A stretch of DNA of 64,000 nt, taken from NCBI GenBank assembly GCA_963383645.1, contig OY726560.1:87397093-87461092 (forward strand). The letters run 5' to 3'. Shown here in pieces: positions 21,841-31,725 of this stretch; position 1 is the first letter of the stretch; every line of letters begins with the position of its first letter. Made by a program: the position numbers and the translations under genes. Under the pieces are notes generated by a model. It saw only the letters and a program-made list of their open reading frames with translations, did no database searches and was not told where the DNA came from. The stretch is from Muscardinus avellanarius (Eukaryota > Chordata > Mammalia > Rodentia > Gliridae).

Positions 21841-22242
21841 GATACTGGGGATGGAAACCTTCTACCTACGGGCTACACTCCCAGACCTATTTTATTTTTT
21901 ATTTGGAAACAGGGTCTCTTAAGCCAGTGAGGCTGGCTTCGAACCTGTGCCATCCTTCTGTTTCTGCCTTCCAAGCACGGGGATTACAAGTGTGCACCAC
22001 CACGCCCACGCCCAGCTATTCTTTATTTTGAAACAAGGTCTCACTAATCTTGCAGAGGGCCTCACTAAGTAGCTCAGCCTCCTAAGTACTGGGATTATAA
22101 GTGTGTGCTACTTGCCCAGCTCTATTTTGATGCAGAGTCTAAGTTGTTGAGAGTCTCGCTAATTTGCTGAGGCTAACCTCAAAACCTGGTCCTGTCTCAG
22201 CCTTCCAAGTACCATGATTATAGGTGTGCACCACTGAGCCTG
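21645..22242 (-). mobile_element. Type B SINE split by a type D SINE, then a lone left half
   Basis: Host right half 21645-21702; host left half 22019-22122. The guest type D (21841-22018) has a very long CCTT/CCCT/CTTT tail (21703-21840). A further left half lies at 22123-22242. Confidence 0.86.
21703..21840. repeat. CCTT/CCCT/CTTT tract
   Basis: A 138-base pure pyrimidine run in three blocks, expanded from the tail of the antisense type D SINE. Confidence 0.96.
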
Positions 22243-22276
22243 CTACGGAAAACATTTAAAAAAAAAAAAAAGATAA

Positions 22277-23158
22277 TTAAGCCAAGTGTGGTGGAGCACA
22301 CTTGTAATCTCAGCATTAGGGAGGCTGAGACAGAAGGATCCAGGTTGCCGACAGCCTCAGGTATTTAGTGAGGCCCTTCCCAACTCAGTGAGATTTGTTT
22401 CAAAATAAAAGAATAAAAATAGGGCTGGGGGTGTAGCCCGGGGGTACCCCAGTACCCGCCACCTCAAAAAATAATTAGAGCTGGACATGGTGGCACATGT
22501 CTGTGATCTCAGTATTTGGGAGGCTAAGAGAGAAGGATTACGGGTTTGAAGATAGGCTCTGCAATGCAGGAAGACACTGTTTTAAAATAAAAAGTTTGAG
22601 CTGGGCGTGGTGGCGCACGCTTGTAATCCCAGCATTCGGGAGGCTGAGACCTGGAAGATCGCGGTTCGCGGACAGCCTCAGCTACTTAGTGAGGTCCTCT
22701 GCAACTCAGTGAGACCCGGTTTCAAAATAAAGAATAAAAAAAATAGGGCAGGGGGTGTAGCTCGGAGGCAGAATGCCCCTGGGTTCCATCCCCAGACCCG
22801 CAAATAAAATAAAATAAAATAAAAAGTTTGAAGCCAGGCGTGGTGGATCACACTTGTAATCCCTGTGCTTGGGAGGTGGAGACAGAAGGATCACACAGGT
22901 TCAAAGCCATCCTCACTGGTTTAAAAGACCCTGTTTCCAAATAAAAATATAAAATAGGTCTGAGAGTGTAGCCCGGAGGTAGAAGGGTTTCCAGGAACCC
23001 CAGTACCACCAAAAATAAATAAAAAGTTTGAGCTGGGCATGGTGGCACATGCCTGTAATCCCAGTATTTGGGATGCTGAGACAGGAGGATCACAGGTTTG
23101 AGGACAATCTCAGCAAGTAGTGAGATTTTCATCAATCTAGTGACACACTGCTTTCAAA

Positions 23159-23197
<39 letters not shown>

Positions 23198-23295
23198 ATG
23201 ACAGAGGGGTTAGCTTGGAGGTAGAATGCCCCTGGGTTTAATCTTCAGTGCCACAAAAATAAAATATTATAAAATAGAATAAAATGAAAAGTTTA
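22277..23295 (+). mobile_element. Serial sense SINE array with four target copies
   Basis: Type B 22277-22470. 5' part of another SINE 22480-22586. Type Bg 22599-22818. Type D 22831-23018. Type A-like copy with AAAT repeat in its body 23031-23283. The short motif ataaaaagtttg stands at 22587-22598, 22819-22830 and 23019-23030, and a decayed copy atgaaaagttta at 23284-23295. Confidence 0.9.
22599..22818 (+). mobile_element. B1-dID SINE, type Bg, best-preserved copy
   Basis: Very close to the inferred consensus with many CpG sites kept (gctgggcgtggtggcgcac, gatcgcggttcgcggaca). It ends cagacccgc plus a TAAAA repeat tail. A good reference for the type. Confidence 0.95.
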
Positions 23296-23308
23296 AAAAA
23301 TGGCCAGG

Positions 23309-23690
23309 AGCCTAGCATGGTGGCACACACTTGTAATTCTAGTACTTGGGAGGCTGAGACAGGAGGATCACAGGTTCACACCCAGCCTTATCTACTTAGA
23401 GAGGCTCTCTGCAACTTACTGGGATCCTGTTTCAAAATAAAGAATAAAAAAATAAAATAGGGATGGGGAGGGGGTGTAGCTCAGAGGTAGAATGCTCCTA
23501 GGTTCAATCCCCAGTACCAAAAGAAAAAGAGAAAAAATAGCCAGGGGTGTATCTCATGTATCTCGGAGGTAGAATGCCCTTGGGTTCAATTCCCAGTACT
23601 AAATAAATAAAAATATAAATAAAAAGGTTTGGGGATGTAGCTTAGTTGTAGAGCACCCCTAAGTTCAATCTTTGGTACCATAAAATAAAA
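23309..23690 (+). mobile_element. Type B SINE inside older sense SINE, plus extra ID halves
   Basis: Type B at 23309-23520, bracketed by aaaaatggccagg (23299) and aaaaatagccagg (23533). The host right half follows at 23547-23601. One more ID-like right half (ggggatgtagcttagttg) is at 23630-23684. Confidence 0.82.
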
Positions 23691-23745
23691 CCTAAAAACA
23701 AATTCTGTGTGTGAACAACTTTGGAACAGATTGTTTCTGGACAAA

Positions 23746-24270
23746 TAATGCATTCTACCACTGAGCTATACCCCCAGTGCTTTTTATTTTTTATTTTAAG
23801 ACAGGCTTAAGCCGGGCATGGTGGCACACGCTTGTAATCCCCGTGCTTGGGAGGCTGAGACAGGAGGATCGCACGGGTTTGAAGCCAGCCTCAGCTACTT
23901 AGTGAGGCTCTCAGAAACTTAGTGAGACCGTTTCCAAATAAAATATAAAAAAGGTCTGGGAGTATAGCCCAGAGGTAGAAAGCCTCTGGGTTCCACCCCC
24001 AGTACCACCAAAAAAAAAAAAAAAAAAGACAGGCTCTAAGCCAGGTGTGATGGTACACACATATAATCCCTGTACTTGGGAGGATGAGACAGGGGGATTG
24101 CAGTTTTGAGGACAGCCTCAGCAAATAGTGAGACTCTCATCAACCTAATGAAACCATTTCAAAATAAAAATAAAATCAGGCTGGGGGTGTAGCTCAGAGT
24201 ACAATGCCCCTGGTTTCAATCCCCAGTACCAAAAAAATAAGTAAATAAAGTCAGGCTGAGGGTGTAACAC
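23746..24270. mobile_element. Antisense SINE piece, type C and type A sense SINEs
   Basis: 23746-23806 is an antisense right half. A sense type C (23808-24024) lies between aagacaggctta and aagacaggctct. A sense type A (24040-24235) follows, then a short right-half scrap to 24270. Confidence 0.85.
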
Positions 24271-24352
24271 ACATGCATTTCTTCTTCCTCTCCCTCCCCT
24301 ATCCCCCTCCCTCAGTTCCTCCCTCCTCCCTTCTTTCTTTTTCAGGCTGTTG

Positions 24353-24488
24353 TGTTCTTCTTGTTTCAGTCTCCAATGTACTGGTATTATAGGTATATAC
24401 TACTGTACCCTACTGTCACTTTCTGTTTTTTAGGTATGTATGTGTGTTTCCCTCCCTCCCTCCCTCCCTTCTTTCCTCTCTCTTTCTC

Positions 24489-24552
<64 letters not shown>

Positions 24553-24760
24553 TCCTTTTTCAGTATTGGGGATTGAACCCAGGGGCATCCTACCTCCAAG
24601 CTATGTCCCCAGCCATATTGTTTATGCTTTATTTGGAAACAGGGTCTCACTAAGTTGTGTAGGGCCTTACTAAATAGCTGAGGCTGGCTGAGAACCTGCA
24701 ATCTTCCTGTCTTAGCCTCCCAAGTACTAGAATTACATATATGGACCACCCTGCCTGGTT
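24353..24760 (-). mobile_element. SINE left-end scrap, CTTT tract, full SINE
   Basis: 24353-24416 is a left-half end. 24450-24557 is CCCT then CTTT repeat. 24561-24760 is a complete antisense B/C-like copy. The scrap may belong to the host of this insertion. Confidence 0.82.
24450..24557. repeat. (CCCT)n(CTTT)n tract
   Basis: Pyrimidine microsatellite of about 100 bases forming the tail of the following antisense SINE. Confidence 0.95.
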
Positions 24761-24830
24761 GTGTGTGCTTTTAAATGTATTTCCTTCCTTCTGAATCATC
24801 TGAAAGTAAATTGCACATACCATGCTCTTT

Positions 24831-25066
24831 TTTTTTCTTATTTTTAATTTTTTTTTTTTTTTTTTTTTTTGGTGGTACTGAGGATGGAACCCAGGGGCAT
24901 GCTACCTCCGAGTGACACCCTCACCCCTATTTTTTATTCTTTATTTTGAAACAGGGTCTCACTGAGTTGCAAAGGGACTAAGTAGCTGAAGCTGCCCATG
25001 AACCATGATCCTTCTGTCTCAGCCTCTGGAATGCTGGGATTACAAGCATGTTCCACCATGCCTGGC
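24831..25066 (-). mobile_element. B1-dID SINE, type B
   Basis: T-rich tail, then gtggtactgaggatgg. Flanks ataccatgctcttt (24817) and atatcatgctcttt (25069) mark the target. Confidence 0.92.
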
Positions 25067-25082
25067 AGATATCATGCTCTTT

Positions 25083-25787
25083 TATGCTGAAATACTTAAT
25101 ATTGCCTACAGAACTCTTGTTCTTTTTAAAATTTGTTAGAATTATGTAATGGTGCTATATTCATTTTCTCCTGTGTCTTCAGTAGATGGCATTGGATATT
25201 ATGCCTTTTGGTCGTGGCCCTTGAACTAAACATTTCATCCAAACAGTTCCCAGGCCCGTTTTTACTGCCTCCTTGCCTTTGTTTTGTTTGGCTCTCACCT
25301 TTAGTTTCTGACACACCTAAAGCAAGTGTGAGAACTTACTGCATTACTGTATATAATGCTGCCATTCAGAGCCTGAGAATAATTTTCTGCTGCGGTATTT
25401 CTCCCTTTGCTCCCTGTAGTCAGGTGTGTGTCATAGGGCAGGCTGAGTTTCAGTAAGTTCCTAATGTGGGTACTGGAAACCCCACCTTCCTGCCAAGTCC
25501 TTCTGGCTTCGAGCAAAGTGGAGGCTTGGCATTTGTCATTCCTCTGCAGCAGTTGAGCTGGAGGAATGCTGCCTGGCTTGTTAGAAGTTGCTTAGTGGCC
25601 TCAAGTGGGGTGTGTACAAGGGTGTGTGTAGAGAGGCGAGGGTCTTGTAATCTGTGTAAGAGATGTGGGTTCCTACCTGATGCTGTGTTAATCATCAGGA
25701 GGTATTTATTGAGTGCCTTTTTATGACTGGCACCATGATAGAAGCTTTTAGGATAGTATAATAAAATACATAAGTAAGTATAGTAAT
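25083..25787. other. Unique block, SINE-free, function unknown
   Basis: About 700 bp without B1-dID sequence, upstream of USP54. A segment near 25696-25745 (tatttattgagtgcc, ctggcaccatg) resembles the end of an ancient L2/MIR-age repeat. Overlapping open frames on both strands have no family features. It could be a conserved regulatory or 5' non-coding exon region, but the sequence alone does not show this. Confidence 0.45.
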
Positions 25788-25994
25788 GCCTGGTGTGGTG
25801 AAACTTGCTTGTAATCCCAGTACTTGGGAGGCTGAGACAGAAGGATCACAGGTTCGTGGCCAGCCTCAGCTACTTAGTGAGGGCCTCTGCAACTTATTGA
25901 GACCCTGTCTCAAAAAAAAGTAGGGCTGGGGATGTAGCTTGGAGGTAGAATGCCCCTGGGTTTAATCTCGAGCACCTGGTTGGGGGGGGGGGGG
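25788..25994 (+). mobile_element. B1-dID SINE, type B, G-run tail
   Basis: Sense copy, gcctggtgtggtgaaac to ctcgagcacc. Instead of an A tail it ends in a G run (25982-25994). Confidence 0.9.
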
Positions 25995-26048
25995 AGTAAA
26001 TGTAATGGTTAAAAGGTTCTGCCACTTATCAGCTTTGAATTGGGCAAG

Positions 26049-26263
26049 AATATATATATTTGTAGTACTGAGAATTGAACCCAGGGGCATTCTACCGCTG
26101 ACATATACCCCTGCCCCCTATATTTTATTCTTTATTTTAAAACAGGGTTTCACAGAATTGAGGAGGGCCTCAATAAGTAGCTGAGGCTGGCTGTAAATCT
26201 GCAATTCTACTGTCTAAGTCTCCCAAGTACTGGGATTAAAAGCATGCACCACTATGCCCAGCT
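26049..26263 (-). mobile_element. B1-dID SINE, type B, inside MIR
   Basis: Complete antisense copy (tttgtagtactgagaatt to actatgcccagct) splitting the MIR at gggcaag / ctcaag. Confidence 0.88.
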
Positions 26264-26313
26264 CAAGTAAATGTCCTTTAGCCTCATTTTATTCTTCTGT
26301 AAAATGAAACTTA

Positions 26314-26314
26314 C

Positions 26315-26349
<35 letters not shown>

Positions 26350-26545
26350 CGCGCTACTGGGGTTGAACTCAGAGACATTTGAACTCCACCCCACCCAATT
26401 TTATTTATTTGGAAATGGGGTCTCACTAGTCTCACTAGGTTGATGAGCATCTCATCCCTTGCTGAGGCTGTCCTCAAACTTGCAATCCTCCTGTCTCAGT
26501 CTCCCAAGTATTGGGATTACAGGCATGTTCTACCACACCCGATTT
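26314..26545 (-). mobile_element. B1-dID SINE, type A, with GT/GC tail, inside MIR
   Basis: A (GT)n run (26314-26340) turning into GCGC is followed by an antisense type A copy with actaggttgatgagcatc. The right half is partly deleted. Confidence 0.85.
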
Positions 26546-26630
26546 AAAGCTAAACTATTAATAATCTACCTGTTTGCTATTGTGAAGATAAATTAAAGAT
26601 CAATGTTGGCACATGCCTGGGGCTAGTTTT

Positions 26631-26878
26631 TATTTTATGTAGTCATATTCAAGACATATGACTGATATCATATAAAACAAAGTAATAAAAATGTAGTCAA
26701 TGTTATATAATCAGATAATTGTGAAATGTAGATTATGAAGATTATAATAGTCTGGGAATTTAGAGGTGGGAAAGAACAGTCTTGTTCAAACATCTAGTAC
26801 TCGTGCCTTAGTTTTTCTACTGGACATGCTATGGATAATGCTAGGTCCACTCCTAGAAAGCGATTAAGATGTCAAAGC

Positions 26879-26880
<2 letters not shown>
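26631..26880. other. AT-rich unique block
   Basis: About 250 bp; no recognised feature. Confidence 0.5.
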
Positions 26881-26881
<1 letters not shown>

Positions 26882-26921
<40 letters not shown>

Positions 26922-27115
26922 GGGGATTGAACCCAGGGGCATTTTACCTTCAAGCTACATCCCTAGTGCTAATTTTTTTTATTCTTTACTTTGAAACAGA
27001 GTCTCACTAAATTGCGGAGGGCCTCACTAAGGAGCTGAGGCTGGCCATGAACCTGCAATCCTTCTGTTTCAGCCTCCCATGTACTGGGATTACAAGGGTG
27101 TGCCACCATATCTGG
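26882..27115 (-). mobile_element. (GT)n then B1-dID SINE, type B
   Basis: A GT run at 26882-26917 serves as the tail of a complete antisense type B (26918-27115). Confidence 0.92.
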
Positions 27116-27131
27116 CTGGTTTTGCTTTCTT

Positions 27132-27327
27132 TTTTTTTTTTTTTTTTTTTGGTGGTACTGGGGTTCCTGGAAGCCCTTTTACCTCCGGGCTACACTCCCA
27201 GACCTATTTTTATATTTTTGAAACAGGGTCTCTTACGCCAGCGCGGCTGGCTTCGATCCTGCGCGATCCTCCTGTCTCCGCCTCCCAAGCACAGGGATTA
27301 CAAGCGTGTGCCACTACGCCCAGCGTT
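27132..27327 (-). mobile_element. B1-dID SINE, type D
   Basis: Near-consensus antisense copy. Perfect 14-base duplication ggttttgctttctt at 27118-27131 and 27328-27341. Many CpG sites kept (cagcgcggctggcttcg). Confidence 0.96.
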
Positions 27328-27522
27328 GGTTTTGCTTTCTTATGTGGTGAATGTGGTGGGAAAGAAAGGATAAGCTTGAGGAACTGTTTGAAATTTAAAG
27401 CTCTTATTTTTTTTCTTATATGGACATGAATTTTATAGATGATTTTCTTCTAGAGGAGATGATTGTTTTGGTACGTACTCACTGTCACCTCAGGGGTATT
27501 TCAGTTAGTTGAAAACTAAAGT

Positions 27523-27730
27523 TGGAGCTAGGATTAAAGCATATGCTTGTAATCCTAATACTTGGGAGGAGAAACGGGAGGATTGCAGGTTCAAAGCTAG
27601 CCTTGGCAATTTAGCAAGGTCCTCTGCAACTTAGTGAGACTGTTTTTCAGTAAGAAATAAAATTGGGTTGGGAGTATAGCTTAGAGAGAATGCTTCTGTA
27701 TTCAATCTCCAGTACCAAAAAAATAAAAAG
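27523..27730 (+). mobile_element. B1-dID SINE, diverged
   Basis: Sense copy, ggagctaggattaaagc to ctccagtacc plus A tail. Body between A and B; several deletions. Confidence 0.82.
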
Positions 27731-28087
27731 TTGGTCAATTGATGACTCTGATTGTGAGCCCCTCTGGTATAATCTGAGAATTAAATGATTTATAACCCAA
27801 TTTATCTTTCTAGTCCTCTGGGGAATATCAATCAATCAACGAACCAAACAAAGAAACATGGCAGGAGAAGATTTAATTCTCTTTGACTGGATGTTAAAGA
27901 GACGGTTTATTCACCATCAGTGTTTCTTGGATGGGACATCTTTACTCAGAACAAGAGTCCAGATTGCTAATTTCTTCCTCCCCCTTTTAAGCAGGTTGTT
28001 TATAACAATACACAGAGCAGACACCTTTATTAAATCCATCCATCCATCCACCCATCCATCCATCCATCCATCCATCTTTGTGTGTGT
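27731..28087. other. Unique block with (CATC)n microsatellite
   Basis: About 360 bp. The CATC repeat is at 28035-28076. It carries the start of an open frame that continues into antisense SINE sequence; no protein family is recognised. Confidence 0.6.
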
Positions 28088-28482
28088 GGTGCTAGGGATT
28101 GAACCCAGGTGCATTCTACTACTGAGCTATACCCCAAACCTTGTTTGTTTGTTTGTTTGTTTGTTTGTTTGTTTGTTTATGGTGGTACTGGGGTTCCTGG
28201 AAGCACTTCTACCTCCGGGCCATGCTCCCAGACCTATTTTATATTTTTATTTGGAAACAGGGTCTCTTAAGCCAGCACGGCTGACTTCGAACCTGCGTGA
28301 TCCTCCTGTCTCTGCCTCCCAAGCGCGGGGATTACAAGCGTGCACTACCACGCCCGGCAACCCTATTTTATTTTTAAAGTGGAAACTGGGTTTCGCTTGG
28401 TTGTTGAGGCTGGCTTCAAACTAATGATCCTCCTGCTTTAGCCTCCCACGCACCTCCATTACAGTTGTTTGTCACCACGCAT
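28088..28482 (-). mobile_element. Older SINE split by a type D SINE
   Basis: Host right half 28088-28140; host left half about 28358-28482. The guest type D (28181-28357) has a TTTG tail (28143-28178) and a near-consensus body. Confidence 0.88.
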
Positions 28483-29589
28483 AGCATGAAGAAAACACCT
28501 TTAAAAAGTGCTTTACTCTCAACATCCAAAGGAAAGTTCTAGTTTAGTGTGTTCTTACTTAGTGTTTTTTTTTTTCTTTTTGTTAGCCTGATTCTGGAAT
28601 GTAGGTATTTGTTTTTTATTTCTAACTGGTTCAACTTTTCTTTTCCTTCAAAAAAAATTTTAGAGAAGCTGCTTATAAACTGATAAAGCTAAAGTTTATA
28701 AAGCTGCTTATAAACTGATAAAACTCAATACCGTTGAGTGTTAGAAGTGCTTTTTGTTGTTGGTTTTTCTCCTCTTTTTTTTTTCTTATTTGGCACTGTT
28801 TGCCAAGGTTTCAAGTTTATAGTGAGAGGTGAGGCAACGTTGATCTTGGCAGAACAGTGCAGAGCCAGTAGTCATTAAGTGACGCAAGCTTTTGATTTTT
28901 TTTCTTCTTTCTGTTAAAGCTCTCTGGCACAGCTGGCTATGCTAGTTCCAGAAGAAAAGAGTAGAGACATTCTGAAGAGCTGGTTGGGATGATAGAAGAA
29001 GTTTGAGAGACATTAAAAAGAAGCAGCAAAGAACAGAACAAAAAGCCCTGGATAATCCAAACACGCTTCTGAGCTTTGTGGGATTTTGCCAGTTGTTCAG
29101 AAACCGAGTGTTTGTGACAGAGGATGATGGGACAAGACAATAGGGGGCAAGGAGGATTATTTTGGATTTCTGCTTATCTATCTGCCTCTCCTTCTAGTTG
29201 GAAAAATCTTCAGTCCACAAGAAGCATTATAAACAAGACCGAGGAACAGGTTTTCTCCTGATCCTGGATGCTGTTGGAGCTGAGGATTACATCCATTTTA
29301 CCAGGACATTTGGAGACTGTTCAAGAAAGAAGCAATACTGAAAGACTTCTCTGCATTTGTTCTATGCTGTGTTGAATTTTGAACATTGGAACAAGTGAGG
29401 GACAGCTCTATCATCTGGATCTAAGAGGATGCCCGAGTCCTTTGAGCTACATATGTGATGTTTTGGAAGGTTGTTAACTCAAAGTCTTTTAATAGAAACT
29501 CACTAAACTCTGGATTTGCTTTCTTTTGAGGGTTTCAGCTGACGAAAATTCCCTGCCAAAAAGATACAAAGCTTTCTCTGTGTTTTCAG
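28483..29589 (+). other. USP54: SINE-free block upstream of the USP54 start exon
   Basis: About 1.1 kb with no B1-dID insertion, the longest clean run (with the exon itself) in the window. It holds a small tandem duplication (28664-28724). Near its end are a good acceptor at 29196-29197 and pyrimidine tract plus acceptor at 29575-29589. Exclusion of SINEs fits constrained 5' UTR or splice-regulatory sequence, which is an inference. Confidence 0.5.
29198..29394 (+). other. USP54: Candidate 5' UTR exon of USP54
   Basis: Preceded by ctatctgcctctccttctag, a strong acceptor-like sequence, and ended by acaa/gtgagg, a fair donor. The interval to the start exon would be a short intron of 195 bases. 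No open frame joins into the USP54 ATG. Alternatives are that this is plain intron or part of a longer leader exon. Confidence 0.3.
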
Positions 29590-29606
29590 GCTAAATGTGA
29601 ACAATA
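29590..29606 (+). other. USP54: 5' UTR part of the USP54 start exon
   Basis: The acceptor tttctctgtgttttcag ends at 29589, leaving 17 non-coding bases before the ATG. The base at -3 from the ATG is A, an acceptable Kozak context (acaataATGt). Confidence 0.7.
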
Positions 29607-29753
29607 ATGTCTTGGAAAAGAAATTATTTTTCGGGGGGCCGTGGTAGTGTCCAAGGGATGTTTGCGCCTCGAAGCTCAACCTCCATAGCACCCAGCAAAG
29701 GTCTCAGCAATGAACCTGGACAAAATAGCTGCTTCCTGAACAGTGCCCTGCAG
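29607..29753 (+). CDS. USP54: USP54 coding exon 1 (ubiquitin-specific peptidase 54, N terminus)
   Basis: Forty-nine codons starting [11 protein letters not shown] and ending at a phase-0 donor (ctgcag/gtaagg, 29754). The reading [15 protein letters not shown] (residues 35-49) is the Cys box of the USP fold, with the candidate catalytic Cys42 at 29730-29732. The start and the stretch [15 protein letters not shown] point to USP54 rather than its paralogue USP53. USP53 and USP54 were long listed as inactive USPs; more recent biochemical work reports K63-linkage-directed deubiquitinase activity. The reading frame is intact with no stop. The His box, catalytic acidic residue and long C-terminal tail must lie beyond this window. 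The open frame continues past the donor into intron, but the splice junction and the next exon show where it ends. Confidence 0.95.
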
Positions 29754-29934
29754 GTAAGGGTGATTTCTTTCTTTTCAGTGAACTTAGGCTTTTAGTTCTG
29801 ATGCTATATTTCTGATAACTCTTTTAAGTAAAATACTGTAGTCTTGAGGTCAGTAACCCGAGATTTTTTTTTTTAGTTTATCAGTGTGAACTTCGGCAAG
29901 TCTTTTTATCTCTTCAAATATCAATTACCTTATT

Positions 29935-30101
29935 CCCTGCGCTTAGGAGGCGGAGACAGGAGGATTGCACAGGCTCGAAGCCAGCCCCGCTGGCTTAAGA
30001 GATCCTGTTTCAAAATAAAAATATAGAAAAATAGGTCTGGGAGTGTAGCCCAGAGGTAAAAGGGCTTCCAGGAACCCCAGTACAACCCCCCCCAAAAAAA
30101 A
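29935..30101 (+). mobile_element. 5'-truncated B1-dID SINE, type D
   Basis: Starts within the left half (ccctgcgcttaggaggc) yet is flanked by atcaattaccttatt (29920-29934) and atcagttaccttatt (30102-30116). The truncation therefore arose on insertion, not later. Confidence 0.94.
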
Positions 30102-30137
30102 ATCAGTTACCTTATTTGTAAAATGTGAATTTATAAA

Positions 30138-30351
30138 GCCGGGCGTGGTGGCGCATGCTTGTAATCCCCGCGCTTGGGAGGCGGAGACAGGAGGATCGCG
30201 CTGGTTTGAAGCCAGCCTCGCTGGCTTAAGAGACTCTGTTTCCACATAAAAATGTTAAAAAATAGGTCTGGGTGTGTAGCCCGTGGGAGTGTATCCTGGA
30301 GGTAGAAGGGCTTCCAGGAACCCCAGTACCGCCAAAAAAAAAAAAAAAAAA
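30138..30351 (+). mobile_element. B1-dID SINE, type D, internal repeat
   Basis: Near-consensus, CpG-rich. Perfect duplication gtgaatttataa at 30126-30137 and 30352-30363. The right half carries an extra repeat of its gggagtgta segment. Confidence 0.95.
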
Positions 30352-30498
30352 GTGAATTTATAATGATAATAATGATACTAGAAATAATAATGATTGTAAC
30401 TACCATTATTTATCTGCCTAAAGAGGGGTATATGGACAAGGTAATCTTTCAACTTGCTTATCAACTTTTTCTTAAACAGTCTTCATTGTTTCCTGTTT

Positions 30499-30718
30499 GT
30501 GTGTGTGTGTGGTTCTGGGGATTGAACCTAATTCCAGGAGCATTCTACCTCCAAGCTACACCTCTAGGCCTATTTTTTATTTTTTATTTAGAAACAGGGT
30601 CTCACTAAGTTGTGGAGGGCCTCACTAAGTTGTTGAGGCTGGCCATGAACCTGCGATCCTCCTGTCTCAGCTTCCCCAATGCTGGGATTATAACAAGGGT
30701 GTGCCACCACGCCTAGTT
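30499..30718 (-). mobile_element. B1-dID SINE, type B, GT tail
   Basis: Short GT run, then a complete antisense copy ending ccaccacgcctagttt. Confidence 0.9.
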
Positions 30719-31289
30719 TACTATTCCTTTTTTCTTTCTTTCTTTTTCTTTTTTTTTACAAGATACCTTAACACACTGGTGGCTTTTCTTTAGTATAGAA
30801 AGCAAAATTCTTTTCACAAGTAAAAGACTTCTAGGTATGTTGTTCATGTCTCATAATTTTCATGCTTGTAGCCCACACACTGAATGGAGTCCAGTGTCAT
30901 TCACTCCTCCATTTCCTTCCTCTGTGCTTTCTTGTGTTGGCTCATGATTGGTGTCTGGTTAGATGTATTTGAAAAGAACTAGTAGAAAGTAAATTCCCCT
31001 AAGGTGATCTACCCTAGATTTTCCCTTTTGCTGTTGTATGCCATCTCAGTAGTCTTAGAATCTCAAAGCTTTTCCTCTGTCTGCTCTGCCTATTTAGGCC
31101 CATAGAGTATTATGTTCATTTTCTCTGGCCTAACTTTTAAATAATTACTTTTTCTTTTTTTCAACTTTTCACAGTAAAAGTAAATTAGGTTTACTACCCA
31201 GGATAATTATACTTGGATAAAAATATTAGCTTGATTCCTCAGATACAATGAAAAAAATTGGCTTGCTATGAGAGAATAAGACAGGATAA
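30719..31289. other. Unique intronic block
   Basis: About 570 bp of USP54 intron 1 without recognised repeats or exon. Confidence 0.5.
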
Positions 31290-31440
31290 TGTATTTGGTA
31301 TAAAGAACTCTGGCCTGAAGAATTAGGATACCTGGATACTAGTTTTAGCTGTTTTATAGACTAGCCATATGACCTTGTACAGGTAATAGTGCCTGAGTTT
31401 CCTCATTTATAATACAACAATCTTGCCAAGCTTATCTATG
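31290..31440 (+). mobile_element. MIR element
   Basis: Sense MIR: aactctggcctgaag, tatgaccttgtacaggt, ctgagtttcctcattta, in the standard order. Ends where the next SINE begins. Confidence 0.82.
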
Positions 31441-31449
31441 TAATAAAAG

Positions 31450-31665
31450 TTTTGAGCATGGTGGTGCATACTTGTAATCCCAGTACTTGGGAAGCTGAGA
31501 TAGAAAGATCTGGGTTAGTGGCCAGCCCCACAGCTCCTTAGTAAGGCCCTCCACAACTTAGTGAGACCCTGTTTCAAAATAAAGAATAAAAAATAGGGAT
31601 GGGAGTGTAGCTTGGAGGTAGAATGCCACTAGAATTAGGTTCAATCCCCAGCACCACACAAAACA
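31450..31665 (+). mobile_element. B1-dID SINE, type B
   Basis: Sense copy, gagcatggtggtgcata to ccccagcacc. A small duplication (actagaattaggttc) in the right half. Confidence 0.9.
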
Positions 31666-31725
31666 ATTTTATACTGTCTCTCAGTTTTCAAGTTTTTATT
31701 TGAAAACATTAAACATTTCTGCCAG

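Larger units (their letters stand above)
26003..26630 (+). mobile_element. MIR element split by two SINEs
   Basis: MIR-like pieces in the same order and strand: 26003-26047 (tctgccacttatcagc), 26264-26313 (cctcattttattcttctg, taaaatgaaac) and about 26546-26630 (tgtgaagataaattaaag, gcacatgcctgg). They match consecutive parts of one MIR interrupted twice. Confidence 0.75.
29870..30440 (+). mobile_element. MIR element split by two type D SINEs
   Basis: Sense MIR core: 29880-29934 (tcagtgtgaacttcggc, aagtctttttatctc), 30102-30137 (ttaccttatttgtaaaatg) and from 30352 (gataataatgata). The pieces are consecutive in a MIR; the two gaps are exactly the two type D SINEs. Confidence 0.78.

Noticed and set aside
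22277..23295. CRISPR-like array of repeated motif and spacers
   Set aside because: The repeats are SINE target-site duplications, the spacers are SINEs, and the DNA is mammalian.
27858..28424. 188-residue open frame
   Set aside because: It starts in unique sequence but crosses a CATC microsatellite and two antisense SINEs; no recognised domain.
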